64,000 nucleotides of DNA from Allomyces macrogynus ATCC 38327 (Eukaryota > Blastocladiomycota > Blastocladiomycetes > Blastocladiales > Blastocladiaceae): the NCBI GenBank assembly GCA_000151295.1, contig GG745346.1, forward strand, positions 939,956 through 1,003,955, read 5' to 3'. The notes beneath the pieces are model-generated. The model did not search any database, was not told the DNA's origin, and was given only the letters and a program-made list of their open reading frames with translations. This document shows, in pieces, positions 45,948-57,142 of the stretch (the stretch's first letter is position 1; each line of letters starts with the position of its first letter). Position numbers and translations under genes: made by a program.

Positions 45948-47007
45948 CTTGCGCTCGGGTGGGTGCTGGAGGCCAACGTCTGGATGCTTGGCTGAGTGGC
46001 AAAGCGGAGCGGATCGATCCGGGTCTCGCAGTCCGTGTGAGCGCAACGACGCGTCTCTGGTCACAGATTGCTTGAAAGCTGATCCGCTCTTGGTTGCGGC
46101 AGTCGTAGCAGTCGCGGCAGCGTCGCGCGCGGGTCAGATCCGGAGAGCAAGGACGACGCGAGACGGTTGGAGTCCGGTTGGAGTCGTATGCTCACCGTCG
46201 CCATCTCCACCAACATGCGCCACACACTTCTCTTGCGTTGTGTCGTTGCCTCTTTTGGTCACGAATGATACAACTCTGACAGCACCGGGTAGCACCATCA
46301 ACAGCATCAACTCCAGCAGCGGCGCGGACAGCGAATACGGCAGCAGTTCATAAAATGAGACCAGGACACATTCACGGTTTCACATCACCGCATCACCGCC
46401 GCATGCCAGGCAGGAGGCACACGCTGCTGATATGGAGCAGGGAGCAGATCGACCATCAGCCTCGATGTCCTCGCCTGCTGCAGATGGACACAGTCCGCCA
46501 TACCCAACGGCCCAAGCTAGCCGCTAAGACAATTTCTGAAGGACTGGTCTTGGTCTTCGAAAAGAGGACACCGGACACGACTTTCTCCACCAGACTGCAA
46601 GTATTAGCATCATCATGCGGAAAAGAATCTGCCCTCCTGTGCGCAGTGCGCCCTGCGCGTCCTCGACTCGGTCTTGGTACTGATCGTGTCCTGGCGCCGG
46701 TAACTGTCAGGAGTAATGAAGGCGTCCGCCCTGAGAGCTTTCTTCGCTCCATCGCGTAACGTTGCTTCTGCCGCGTTCTTGTCTCCAGCGAGAGCAATGA
46801 GTCCCACCGCCCAAGTCACTGCTTGCTCGACATGCTCAAATTGGTGATCACAGCACAGTTACCACTTCCAACGCCGCCTGCTGCAAGAAACTCGCTGCAA
46901 TTTCCACAAGCCAGTTTGACCCGAACTTCGACGAGCACGGCGTCAAACGGGAGCGCGACCAGCCGACCTCACCACCGCCAGCAAGGATCGCGACCAGTGT
47001 CAGCACC
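45948..47007. other. Divergent intergenic region
   Basis: No gene in ~1.06 kb. Frames are short and without domains; the right end probably holds the promoter of the following plus-strand gene. Confidence 0.5.
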
Positions 47008-48433
47008 ATGGCGGCACCATATCCAGGGGACACAGGCGAAGGTCACGGCTTCGACGGCACCCCCGTCAATCTGCAATCCCGAGCGCTCGGGATATACACG
47101 GCAATGCAACAGGCGCTCGATTCGGCATTTGTAGCAGCGGCGCCCTACCACGCCAAAGAGCCGATGCATGTTTCCGTTCTCTATCAATTCATAGCGTTCC
47201 ATAAGGCTGTCCAGCACCTTGCCCGCGTCGGATGGGCGCCTGATGCGCTCACACCGTCGACCGCTGAGGTTTGGCATGCTGCGCGCGCATTTGTCACGAA
47301 ATTAGCGTGCAAGACGTTTCCCCCGGTCCGTGAATGATTCGCGACCTTAACGTTCTGATGGATAATATCGATTTTAACCGTTCCCGCTCTGTTGTAGATC
47401 TGCCGCCTCCTCTGCGAAACGCTCGGCCAGCCGCCGACCGACGACGCCGACGTGAACGCCAACTGGGTCGTTGGTGCGGTCAAATAACCCGGCATCGTCC
47501 CGGGCGGGTTCTGGTCTCCACCGTACGCCACATCCGACAAGCGCCCAAAGCTTTTGCGCGAGACGATTCTCCTCGTCAACGACATGGTCCAGCTGATACC
47601 CGACCCGCGGCTCCACGTCGGCCCGGTCTGGTCGAACGCACGACGACCAGACGGCGCTGCGCGTCCTGCGCGCGGTGTCGCTGGCGTCGGCGCTCGACAC
47701 CTCACCGCACGCGGCACTCGACTGCGCCATGGCCGCGTTCGCGGCCACGTCGATCCCAACCATTGCCGTCTATGACCGGTCGGTGCTCACGGATATGGCT
47801 CACGTGCTCGAAGGTTTGCCGACGGCGCGCGCGCACGCTGCGTGGTTCGCCGTGCTTCTCGCGCACTGAGACGATGCGACCGCCGGATTAGATGCGGTCG
47901 ACGGCGAAACCTGGAGTGAAATCGAAGAGTTTGCGGCTGCGGTCGAGGCGGCCGAGTGGGGTGGCGACGGGTGGAAAATGGCGATTGCGCGCGCGTTGCT
48001 GGTCCCGCTGGCAGGGGCCAGGACGCCGGTTGGGATCGCGCGGTGGGTAAGGTTGGTGGTGAAGATGATGGCGGGCGCGACGAGGAAGGGGGTGGGGATG
48101 GCGGTCGCGGAGACGATCAGGGAAGCGGCGCGTGCGCGGCCGGCGTCGGTAGGGGCGGTGGTGAGGGAGGTCGTGCAGGGGATGCGCCAGGGTAGGGGGG
48201 ACGGAGCAGTTTGGGGATCCGGGGAAGTGGCAGATGGTGCTGGACGTGTTGTCATAGCAGGGCAGCGAGACAAATTTGATGCATGGATGAGCTTTGGGGA
48301 CCCGCCATCGTCGGCGGAGGTTTGCTTCGTGAGTGTAGCAACGGCAGCGAAGGGTACGAGTCGGGAGGAGTATCGCGCATGGCAGCGTGGAGGAGCATCG
48401 CGAACGACAGGGCAGCAAGAGAAGGTGATATAA
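47008..48433 (+). CDS. Unknown multi-exon gene (structure provisional, possibly decayed)
   Basis: Provisional exons 47008-47325, 47398-47478, 47542-47586, 47651-47813, 47892-48433 give 382 residues with matching phases. The first intron (72 nt, GTCCGT...TTGTAG) is convincing; the others use weaker signals (donors GTCAAA, GTCCAG). Exon 1 encodes a helical segment (MQQALDSAFVAAAPYHAKEP; VLYQFIAFHKAVQHLARVGW), and the later part is Ala-rich and helical (EEFAAAVEAAEWGGDGWKM; MAIARALLVPLAGARTPVG). No family was recognised. Read without splicing, the same frame has TAA near 47484 and TGA at 47867-47869 and needs a frameshift near 47645, so a decayed gene is a serious alternative. The ending after ~48190 looks low-complexity and may not be coding. 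Confidence 0.4.
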
Positions 48434-48582
48434 AGCAGGCGAAACTAAAATAAAAGGCGCCTGGACTACAGAGTACAAAAGCGTGGACAAATAACACAGC
48501 GGCTCCCGTTCAGCCGGACGAGGAGAGAGCGGGAAAAGAGGTGGTGGCGAAGATGTTGGTAATGATCGTCCTGCTGATTCAA

Positions 48583-50591
48583 TCACGGGTGCAGCGGGAC
48601 CTTGTGCACGGGCAGGATTAAGCGCGCATTGCGCGCCGTAAACTGGGTCAAGACCCGCGCCGTGGCCTCGGGGGCGTCCTCGTGCAGGCAGTGGCCGACG
48701 CCGCCGCCCATGACGTGCAGCTGGAACCGGCCCTGCATTTGCGCGATCGTGAGCGTCTTGTCGAGCCGGTCAGTCCCGGCAACGATCAGGATCTTGGCGC
48801 ACGGCGCGTGCAGGAACGTGTCGGAGAGGTTGGCGAACCAGTCTGTGGACGGAAAGAGTGAGCCATGGAATGTGGAGGACGGGGAGAGTGGAGAGATACG
48901 AAAGCGCACCTTGCCAGTACGGCTCGGTCGCGGCGAGATCGGCGATCCAAACGAGTGGCGAGTTTGGATCGTCCGGGTCGCGCGGGCGCAACTGCGACTG
49001 CACGGCGAGCCGCGCCGATTGCACGTTCGACGTTTGGTGGCTTTGGACCCTACGCGTGACGCGAGCAAGTCAGTTCTCCGCATCGCTGCGATCGAAAGTG
49101 TGCCAGTACGTACGCCCACCGCACAGCGTCGGCGACCTTGGCAAACTCGCTGGGTCGCGCCATGATCAGCGCCTGCATTCCGCCGCCCTCCATGGCCTCC
49201 AATGCGGTCCCCTCCACAACATCCAGGACCGCAAGCCCCAACACCCGTCCGCCGCGCGGCCAGGCACCAATCGCGGGCGCGTGTGTCGCCAAATGCGCCG
49301 CCACGGCCCCACCGAGACTATGCCCAACAATCACAAAGTCGCGCGGACACGGCCTCTTGCGATCCTCGTCGAACCGCGGCACAACAGCATCCCCTGTTAC
49401 AAACGGCGCCGCACCCGCGTGCACGTGTGGATCACGCTCCATGTCGAACAGCTCGCGTAAAACCGCACCCAAATCGCCCGCGTACTGCGCACGTGTCAGT
49501 GGTGCGGCCGGATTACCGACGTGCGTCGCGCCGTGACCGCGCAGGTCGATGGCGATCGCGAGTACGTGTGCAGTCGACGGCTCGGTCGAGGGGGCCGCCG
49601 CGTACGGCACGGGCGGCTCGCGCACGAGCGTTTGCGCGCACAGCGTCCATGCGAGCCCCGTATGGCCCGCGCCATGGATCAGGACATAGACGGTTTCCGG
49701 GTCGGGCAGGGTCGCAAGCGACAGTGCTGGGCCGCCAGCCTCCGAGTCGGCCTCGTCAGCATCACCCTCCTGCTGCTGCTGCGCCCGCGCGGCGGAGCGG
49801 AGCGCCGGCGAGACCGTCCAGTAGACTCGGAACGTCGACGTCGGTGCGTCCGGCTCTGGCACGTCCTCCTCCATATCCGGCGCAGTCGATCCTGGCGGGA
49901 TCAGCGGCGGCGGGTTGATGACAGTCACGTCCTCGACGCCGTCCCACATGTCGGTCCAGGGTAGCGGAGAGTACTCTGGCCCGCGAATCGACGTGCGGAG
50001 GTACGACGCCCACGGATCGGCGGCAATGCGCGTTTCTGGTGGCTCGGTCGGGAACGCGTCGGCACTCTCGTTGTCGTCGACCTCGTCCTCGTCTTCTTCG
50101 GCAAACGACGGCAGCGACCCGAGCCCGCGCACGAGACTGCTGGCGCGGTGAAGAGACGGGGTACTGGTGTCAATTTTCTCGCCGCGCGAGTCGGTCAGCG
50201 GCAACTCCGGGCGCTGGTAGTCTTCGTCGTCGTCGTCTTCGTCATCCTCATCGTCGTCATATTCGGCATCCGCGTCACGATCGGGGCCAGCGCCGTTATC
50301 GTTCAACTCGGCATGCAGGTGAAGGGGCGACCGGCCCGGCGGCAAACGCGCGACGCCCCCGTTGGTGCGCGTGGGCGGGTGCGGCACGGCGAACCGTGGC
50401 GCCGAAACGTCGTGATCGGCCGCGTCGTCGTCATGATCATGCTCGTCGTCGCGGTCGTCGTCGTTGCTGCTGCTGCTCGAGTCGTCGGACGTGAACGTGA
50501 CCTCGTTGGCGAGTCGCGAACGGCGCACGGGCGCGGCACCTGCGGCGGCACCGGCGCGCGCGCGTGGGAGACTCGTCGACGGCAGGGCCAT
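48583..50591 (-). CDS. PPME1: Protein phosphatase methylesterase 1 (PP2A demethylase)
   Basis: Exons 50591-49114, 49049-48910, 48842-48583 (introns 64 and 67 nt), 625 residues. It removes the methyl ester from the C-terminal Leu of the PP2A catalytic subunit. The catalytic region starts with YSPLPWTDMWDGVEDV, then VYVLIHGAGHTGLAW. The nucleophile is the Ser in IVGHSLGGAVA, the acid is Asp in VAGTDRLDK, and the base is His in GGGVGHCLHEDAPE. Family blocks VLDVVEGTALEAM and, after splicing, WAVQSHQTSNVQSARLAV and PYWQDWFANLSDTFL agree closely with the animal enzyme. The N-terminal ~210 residues are unlike human PPME1: a Ser/Asp/Glu-rich disordered extension with DDDEDDEDDDDED. An inserted acidic loop also precedes the hydrolase core. 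Confidence 0.94.
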
Positions 50592-51104
50592 AGCGTGCGA
50601 AGGGCAGGTCGGGACTGGGCGGGGCTGGACCAGGTCGACGCAGACAGGAGAGAGAAGGGGAGCGGGAGGCGGGCGGGAGGGCGGGCGGTGTGAAAGCGGC
50701 CTAATTGCTCACAGAGTAGACTTGTTGAGGCGTGTCCGACGGCGTCGGCGGCGGCGGCGGCGTGGTGGTGGCTATCGAGAAGGCCTGCGCAGTGGAGCCG
50801 GGGTGGTGGTTTGGAGGTTGTTGCTTGGTGCCGAGCCGGCCACAGGGTGCGTGCCGCCTGCGGCCTGTGCACGGGATGCAACAGGGGCCATGGCACGCGC
50901 AGAAGCAGCTGCTGCTTGGACGCATCCCGCGGAGCGGCCCTTCGATCACTCTGCACAGGCTGTCACGTCACCCTCTCCGAAACGCCAGTCACAAATCAAC
51001 TCTCCCGTTGATGCTGCGCCGTCGACACACCTCAGCAACAGCACTGACAAGACAAGTCACTTGCCGCACTCATCTGATCGCCGCGTCGCACCGAAGATTT
51101 GTTC
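50592..51104. other. Divergent promoter region PPME1 / ATG12
   Basis: No gene is seen. It contains a GGCGGC-rich stretch near 50745-50765 and the probable promoters of both divergent genes. Confidence 0.5.
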
Positions 51105-51532
51105 ATGAGCGCCCCATCCACCCCACCCAGCACGTCCCCGGCGCTGCCACCGCCGTCGGCAGCAGGAGCCACGGCGGCCAAGGGTACACGACGTCGCGGT
51201 GCCCCCAAGATCCCCAAAGACAAAAACTGACTATGGAGCCCAACAATTCATCAGTCGTCTTACGCTTCCACGCCATCGGCGACGCGCCCATCCTGCGACG
51301 ACCCGTGTTCCGCGTCTCGGCCAGCCAGAAATTCGCGGCCGTGGCCGCCTTCCTCCGCCGTGAGCTGGGTCTGGCGCCCGATGCGTCGCTGTTCCTTTAC
51401 GTGAACCAGGCGTTTGCGCCGGCGCCTGACGAGATCATGCACAATCTCGACCGGTGCTTTGCCGACGCGCAAGACGCGAGTGGGACGCGCGCGCTGCGCG
51501 TGCACTACTGCACAACGGCGGCGTGGGGATGA
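51105..51532 (+). CDS. ATG12: Ubiquitin-like autophagy protein Atg12
   Basis: Exons 51105-51183 and 51255-51532 (71-nt intron, donor GTACAC, branch CTGAC, acceptor ATCAG), 118 residues. Atg12 is a ubiquitin-like modifier joined by Atg7/Atg10 to Atg5; the conjugate acts as E3 for Atg8 lipidation in autophagosome formation. After a Pro/Ser/Ala-rich N-terminus of ~26 residues, the ubiquitin fold reads VVLRFHAIGDAPIL, KFAAVAAFLRREL, and SLFLYVNQAFAPAPDEIMHN. It ends in the invariant C-terminal Gly used for conjugation: VHYCTTAAWG. The short N-terminus makes it smaller than the yeast protein. A mistaken unspliced reading would extend the frame upstream. Confidence 0.95.
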
Positions 51533-52042
51533 GTGGGCGGAGAATGGATGGAACAAGATGAGGCAGTTTGGATTGCCGCACTGTGTTCGGTTGGTTCTGG
51601 TTAGGCGGCAGAGTGAGACGCACTCATGGCGGCCACGAGCTCGTCCTGGGCAAGTCGAGGTCACACGCCGACTCGCCGTAATTTCGTGTCAGCGCACACC
51701 TGAAACGGCCTTTGTCTGGATGCGGCGGTCAGGAGCGTCTGCGGGCGGCACGGTTGCCGGCGCGGTTTCGTGGAATCGGCATCCAACGGTGCCAAAGGCG
51801 CCAATGCGAGCTGGACGCGTCTCCCACGTGTCTCCCAGCACCCCCGCCACTGGCCTGGCTCTTGGCTTCCCGCTCTCACCCGGCAGCGGCATCGCCCACC
51901 GTCCATCACTCGATCGACGAGCTGCATTCCATGGCCTTGGTCGACACCCGCTGATCCACGACTCCCTGCAACCGCACCACCAACTTGGCCCTATCATCGA
52001 CTCTGCGCTCAGTTGACCCGGACGGCCAGTCATCTCGCCGTC
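51533..52042. other. Intergenic region
   Basis: No gene is seen between ATG12 and the coiled-coil gene. The right part is C-rich as in other 5' regions of this window. Confidence 0.45.
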
Positions 52043-53322
52043 ATGCCGCCCACCTCGTCCCGCCATTGTGAAACCCGGTGCGCGCTTGTTGGCCGCGCCC
52101 GCTCGATCCGGTCGATCCGGTCCCGCCGAGACCGGGCTCGGTCGCGCTCGCATCGCTGCACCAAACGGACCCGCTGACCGCTGACGAGGCCGCCGACGAC
52201 GAGCGCGCACGGCAGGAAGAGGTGTGTGTCGGTTCCACCGTGTCTCGGCTCGCCGCCGTGTCTGACCCATCCCACTCCAAACCCACGTAGCGCTTCCGAC
52301 TGCACCAGAAATCACGCGCCTAGGTCGCGACATGGAACGGCACCCTGCTGGGCCAACGTCAAGCGTCGCTCGCGGCCGCGCACCGACCCGCCGCTGAAGA
52401 ATCGCAGCGGCAAGCTACCGACGCCGAGGACCCCGCGGGCGCGGTGCTCCCATCACCGAGTACGCGCAATACGCCGGCCGTTGATGATAACAAGGCAACG
52501 GCAAGGCAGACCACGCAGTGCTTGCAGAAAAAGCGCTTTTTTGAGGCCCGTGTACGTTGGGTTTGGTAACGCCGAAGACTCGCCCTCATTTTCGACGCGA
52601 GACTGACAGTTAATCAATCACTCCATCATCCAGAACCGACAATAAGAACTTGCACGGCAAGAGCGACTCGCCGCCAAGGCCGAGGAGCGCCGCGTCATGC
52701 TCGCCGACGCCGAGGCCGCGAGCGCCGCCAAAGTGCGTGAGGAGCAGGCATGGCGCGACACGCGCGCGTCACTCGCATCGACACACCGCGTGCAGCGCAG
52801 GCAGCGTGCAACGCACGACGCCGAGGAACGCGCGACCACGCGCAGGGAAGCGCGCGAGTCGGTGGCCAACCCGTCCAGACGCTGCGCGACTCGCAGATCC
52901 TCATCCTGATCGAGAGCTACTACGCCAAGCAAATGCCGCCCGATCCGCCAACCGCGGCCGTTGGGCTCACGGCACTGGAAGTCGAGGACCTTGACACTGC
53001 CGCGCCAACGGGTGGACGGTCGCGGCCCGGAGCGGGCGATGTCAAGGCTGGGCGGCGGTCAGTCGTGCCGAGGCCCGCGCCAGGGTCAGTTGCCGCGTCG
53101 CGTACCAGGTCGCGGCCGGCGTCGCCGGACGTGACCAAGGCGCGTGCGCTCGGGTCGGCGATTGGCACGCGTTCGGGCGTGGGATCGGCCGCCGTGCGAG
53201 GACGACGGGCATCGGACGCGGCGCTTCCTCCACCTGCCGAAGACGTGAATGGAGAGGGACAGCCACAAAGGAGAGGTGGGTTGGGCGAGCCCGCTGGACC
53301 TGCAAACTCAGCGGCGTCGTGA
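52043..53322 (+). pseudogene. Coiled-coil protein gene with an apparent one-base frameshift
   Basis: Exons 52043-52077, 52131-52221, 52324-52549, then 52647 onward join in phase and encode an Arg/Glu/Ala-rich coiled coil (ARQERLAAKAEERRVMLADA; REEQAWRDTRASLASTHRV; RATHDAEERATTRREARESV). At about 52866-52875 (AACCCGTCCAG) the coding frame must shift by one base to reach the continuing frame QTLRDSQILILIESYYAKQM, which then runs to TGA at 53320-53322. No plausible intron spans the break (only 17 nt lie between GT and AG). It is therefore either a single-base deletion in the gene or an assembly error. The last third is Pro/Arg/Ser-rich. The first exon and its 53-nt intron are uncertain. Function unknown; coiled-coil axonemal proteins look similar, but this is not evidence. 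Confidence 0.5.
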
Positions 53323-53566
53323 TCGTGGCGACGGACGAAATGAAGAGGATGGCAGCAAGGCAGCGGGTATGATCTTGATATGGCAGTTGATTAAATCAAT
53401 GGGGATGGCAATTAAACGTGAAGGCGCACAACGGCCTCTGGAGTGGTCAGAATCAGTGCCTGATCAAACAGCCTGAAACATATCGCTGGCATCGCCAACA
53501 AATAGTTGCTCTTCAATGGTCCAATGCTACGGTCTCTCTCTCCTCTCCCCGCAACCGTCCAAGAAG

Positions 53567-54870
53567 ATGCCGTCACGACCCCGCTAGGGACTCCAATATC
53601 AACGACGAAGACGCAACAATCGGCTTTAAGCTCACCGTCGTGGCCCCCTCTGCCACCAGCGCTCGCTGCAGCTGCCTGACCTCCATTTCGAAGTCGATGC
53701 GCTCAACGACGATGACTTGCGGCGCGCGACCCTCGCCTCGAAAATCGGCAAAGATTATGCCCTCACCAACAGCAAGTTCGTGTTCGAAGACGAGACGAAA
53801 GCCAAATTGCGGCTTTTGCGCACAGCTACCGATTACCTGGCTGATGCCGCTGAGCCTGACCGCGCGCTCGTGTATGCGACGGGCATCACCTCCAACTGGT
53901 TTTGTGGCGAGGTACTTGTCCACTTTCCCTTAACGCGCGGCAACGACGGCCCCAGTCTGCTGGTCCTCAACCCCGAGGTGCTCGACGTACGTCAACTTGT
54001 CCACCTGCCCCTTCCTTGATTGCGTGTTCGTTTCCGCTCATGCACTCATCCCTCGCTCACCTTCCCCTCGCTCGCCAGAAACATGTCGAGGCGACTGAGC
54101 GTGCTCGCCAGGTGCCCGACAAAAAAGGGCGCGAAGAAGGCGCGCGCCAAGTCGAAGTTCAACGAGGACGCGACCCCCATTGTGCTCGATGAGGACTCGG
54201 ACCACGGCGAGGATGATGACGGCGAGAATGCGCCCGATTCACAGCACCCACCCTCGCCGCCGCTTGCGCGCAACACCGCGGCGCTCCTTCACGCACGGAC
54301 CGTCCTCCCGCGCCAGCCCACCGCGTGATGATGCCACCGCCCGAGAACGTCCCGATCCATGTCCCGGTCGGCAGGAAGTGCAAGCTGGAGCATGCGACGC
54401 AGGAACCCGCCAAGCGCTCGCGGCGCAGTGGCCGAGCTGGACCCTGTGCCGCCGCCGCCCGTCACGAACCCACCGCCGTCTGGTCCAATCTCGACCCATC
54501 TCCTCGAGACCTAAGTGTCTGCGCCGATTGACGATCCGGCCACATTCCAGCACCTTACCTATGTCACGGCGGCGATCAAGATGCACGGCAAGTATGCGAT
54601 CGGTGCTCAATGAGCGCTGTCGCTGCTTGCCGGGATGTGCTCAGATAACGATGTGCGTGTTCGTCGAGTCTTGATGGGATTGGGCGCGGGGCGCTCAAGA
54701 TCCCCAAGGCCGGCACTCTGCGCTTCGCGATCAATATCGAGGACTACCCGCGTCCGCCCGCTCGCTCCGTCCCTGGTATCTCGGTCGGCGAAATCCATGC
54801 GCAGCAGCTCCAGCTGACGATGTACCCGCGTCGCAGCCCACCGTGTCGTCGTCTGCCGCCAGTGACAACG
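53567..54870 (+). pseudogene. Decayed gene of unknown family
   Basis: Several protein-like stretches lie in order on the plus strand but in different frames: INDEDATIGFKLTVVAPSAT (~53600), VDALNDDDLRRATLASKIGK (~53690), DETKAKLRLLRTATDYLADA (~53790), KKARAKSKFNEDATPIVLDE (~54135), VPIHVPVGRKCKLEHATQEP (~54345), FQHLTYVTAAIKMHGKYAIG (~54550) and LKIPKAGTLRFAINIEDYPR (~54700). One genuine-looking intron (GTACGT at 53988 to CGCCAG ~54079) separates the second and third groups. At least one break is in a homopolymer (AAAAAAGGG, ~54120) and others lack splice signals, while TAG/TGA codons interrupt the rest. A nucleus-directed basic/acidic tail (DEDSDHGEDDDGE) is visible. Family not recognised. 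Confidence 0.4.
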
Positions 54871-55588
54871 ACAAGGATGTCGCTGAGCCCGATCTCGCAG
54901 CACCAGAGCTGGTTGTAGGTCCGCGATTCACAGCTCGACCCACCCCGCTGGCTAGGCGCACCGCGCCGACTGCGATACAAGCGATGGCCAGGTTACCCAT
55001 TCATCCAATGGTGCTGGCCAAGGCTGGTTCTGCGTCGCAGGAGACCTTGGCCACAGCACCGCGCATGGTGAAGGGAAACAGTAGTGTCAGTGCAAAGATT
55101 GTGGGCCTGTGCTTTCTTTGATAAATGTGATCTTTTTCGGCCCTGGGCATTTGAGCTGGAGTCCTCCTTGTATGTGTTCGAGCATGCGCTGCGCACAAAA
55201 GGGGGACCTGTCGCTCAATTGATGCATTCCTTGGCATTCCTTGCGGCGGCAGCACTGCACATTTGGCTGCAGACGGTGGATGAAGGCAGTGGTTCTCTGA
55301 AGGCGAGAAGTGTCAAGCAGGGCGCGACGCGATCTGTTTGTGTTTGACGCGGGAACCTGCCACAACCACTTTGCAGTAGCGCCGCGATCACATGAAGCAA
55401 ACGTCATGGTCAAGCTGCAACGGCCTGGCCACGGCAAAAAATAACAGGTCAGCCGGCTGAAAGATCGTCTTGGTGCCATCGCTTCATGGCTCGCCCAGGT
55501 TCCCAGTGCTGGCTCGTGCCAGCTTATCTCTCGTTCACTCTCCCTCAACCATCAACGACCAACAACTGCAACTGCAGCTGCAACCATC
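54871..55588. other. Intergenic region upstream of the first enoyl-CoA isomerase
   Basis: No gene is seen; CAACAACTGCAACTGCAGCTG just before the ATG at 55589 looks like a 5' UTR. Confidence 0.5.
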
Positions 55589-56527
55589 ATGGCCGAAAAG
55601 ACGACCGATTTCGCGCCGCTCGCCTTCCCGCGCGACAGTGCCAAGCCCGTCATGACGCTCTCCAAGGCCGGTCATGTCTTCACGCTCACCATGACCTCGC
55701 CACCCGACAACCGCTTCAACCCGACTTTCGTCAAGAGCATGAACGAGGCGCTCGACATTGTCGAGGACTGGGCGCTCAAGTCGCATCGCGGCGAGCCGTG
55801 CGCGCTGATCACGACCAGCAGCAGCGACAAGTTTTACTCGAACGGGCTCGACGTCATGTACCTGTTCAAGAACCCCGACACGTGGTTCATTTCGGACCAG
55901 TACCTCCAGCTGCTCAAGCGTGTGCTGCTGTTCCCGGTCATCACGGTCGCCGGTACGGCCGCGGACGCGTCGTTTGTGCACGAATTTGGACAGCGGCTGA
56001 TCCAGTTTCCCGCTCATAAATTCACTTGTGTAGCCCTGAACGGTCACACGTTTGCCGGCGGTCTGCTATTTGCCCTCTGGTATGCGTTGCCGCACCTCTC
56101 CACCCGAATTTCCCGTCAGACCGTACAATTCTGACCCATCTGCTCCAACAGCCACGACTACCGTATCCTGCGCACCGATAAGGGCCTACTCTCCCTCAAC
56201 GAAATCGACCTCCCGTCGTCGCTGCACCCGGGTATGGCCTGGATCGCACGCGCCAAGCTGCCGCCGACCACCGTGCACCCGCTCATCTTCGAGCCCAAGC
56301 GCTACGGCGGCCAGGCGGCCGTCGATGCTGGTCTTGTTGACGCGATCGCGCCCGCCGACCAGCTCCTGGCCGTCGCACGCAAGTGGGCGGACCAGGGTGC
56401 GCCCAAGGTTGCACGCGCCGGGCCGATTGTCTCGGAGCTCAAGCTCGGGACCTACGCGGATGTGGTGGAGAAGCTCGACATTCGCATGGAGATTGACGTG
56501 CGTAAGTTTATGAAGCCGAAAATGTAA
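55589..56527 (+). CDS. Delta3,Delta2-enoyl-CoA isomerase, paralogue 1
   Basis: Exons 55589-55952, 56034-56079, 56152-56527 (introns 81 and 72 nt), 261 residues. Crotonase-fold enzyme that moves cis/trans-3 double bonds to trans-2 in beta-oxidation of unsaturated fatty acids. The oxyanion-hole strands are DKFYSNGLDVMYLF and, after splicing, LNGHTFAGGLLFALCHDYRI. The family's catalytic Glu fits GLLSLNEIDLPSSL. A C-terminal helix ends FMKPKM. It closely resembles the next gene in sequence, length and intron positions, so the pair arose by tandem duplication. Compartment is unclear: the tripeptide PKM is a poor peroxisomal signal, and no mitochondrial presequence is evident. Related plant-type peroxisomal isomerases share the NEIDL block. 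Confidence 0.9.
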
Positions 56528-56908
56528 AATGGCAAGCGTGTGGAAGGAGGGGCCGTGGTGGCCCCTCAATTAGCTTGGCCCACTTCATTTCCAGTCGTTT
56601 CATCTCTTGGCAGGAATCATCTTCCGTGCTTGACAGGTTAGAAAGGCAGACCGCAAGCTCCAAGCTCCGCGAGCTCTACAGGTTCGACATGATCGCACGC
56701 GATCTGAAAGACTGCACGCTTCGAAGCTTCTACACGCTCAACACGTTCCACACGTGCAGTAACGCGAGATGCGCCCAACGAATGCGAGACGCGCTTCACC
56801 CGCTCCAGTCACAGAATCGCATGCACCGCGCGCTCGACCTGCTCCCAGGCCTTTGCCATGCATGATCAACAAGTATACCGTGCTCAATACGCTCAGTACC
56901 AGTTGGAG

Positions 56909-56981
56909 CCGAGATACCCGCGCCGAGATACCCGAACCGAGATACCCGAGCCGAGATATCCGAACCGAGATATCCGATCGG
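56909..56981. repeat. 14-bp tandem repeat, five copies
   Basis: Five head-to-tail units of CGAGATACCCGAAC with variations; the last two units read CGAGATATCCGA. It lies 160-230 bp upstream of the ATG of isomerase paralogue 2 and is absent upstream of paralogue 1. Confidence 0.85.
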
Positions 56982-57072
56982 CGACCTGGTGCGGGACATG
57001 CCACTCAGGGACAAGGGCGCGACGCGTCGCGTCTCGCTCGATCAAGACCACGAGTGACTCGCACCCGTCGCC

Positions 57073-57080
57073 ATATATAA
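57073..57080 (+). promoter_or_regulatory. TATA-like box upstream of isomerase paralogue 2
   Basis: ATATATAA about 65-70 bp before the ATG at 57143, in otherwise GC-rich sequence. Suggests a TATA-type core promoter. Confidence 0.5.
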
Positions 57081-57142
57081 TTCCCTGGCCCCGCGTGCGA
57101 CTCGACACCGGCACCAAGCATCTCCTTTCAGTCACGGCCAAC

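Larger units (their letters stand above)
56528..57142. other. Intergenic region between isomerase paralogues
   Basis: 615 bp without a gene. It holds a 14-bp tandem repeat and a TATA-like box (listed separately) ahead of paralogue 2. Confidence 0.6.

Noticed and set aside
52322..52324. TAG read as a nonsense codon in the coiled-coil gene
   Set aside because: It is the end of an acceptor (GCGCCTAG); splicing from GTGTGT at 52222 keeps the frame, so it is not evidence of decay.
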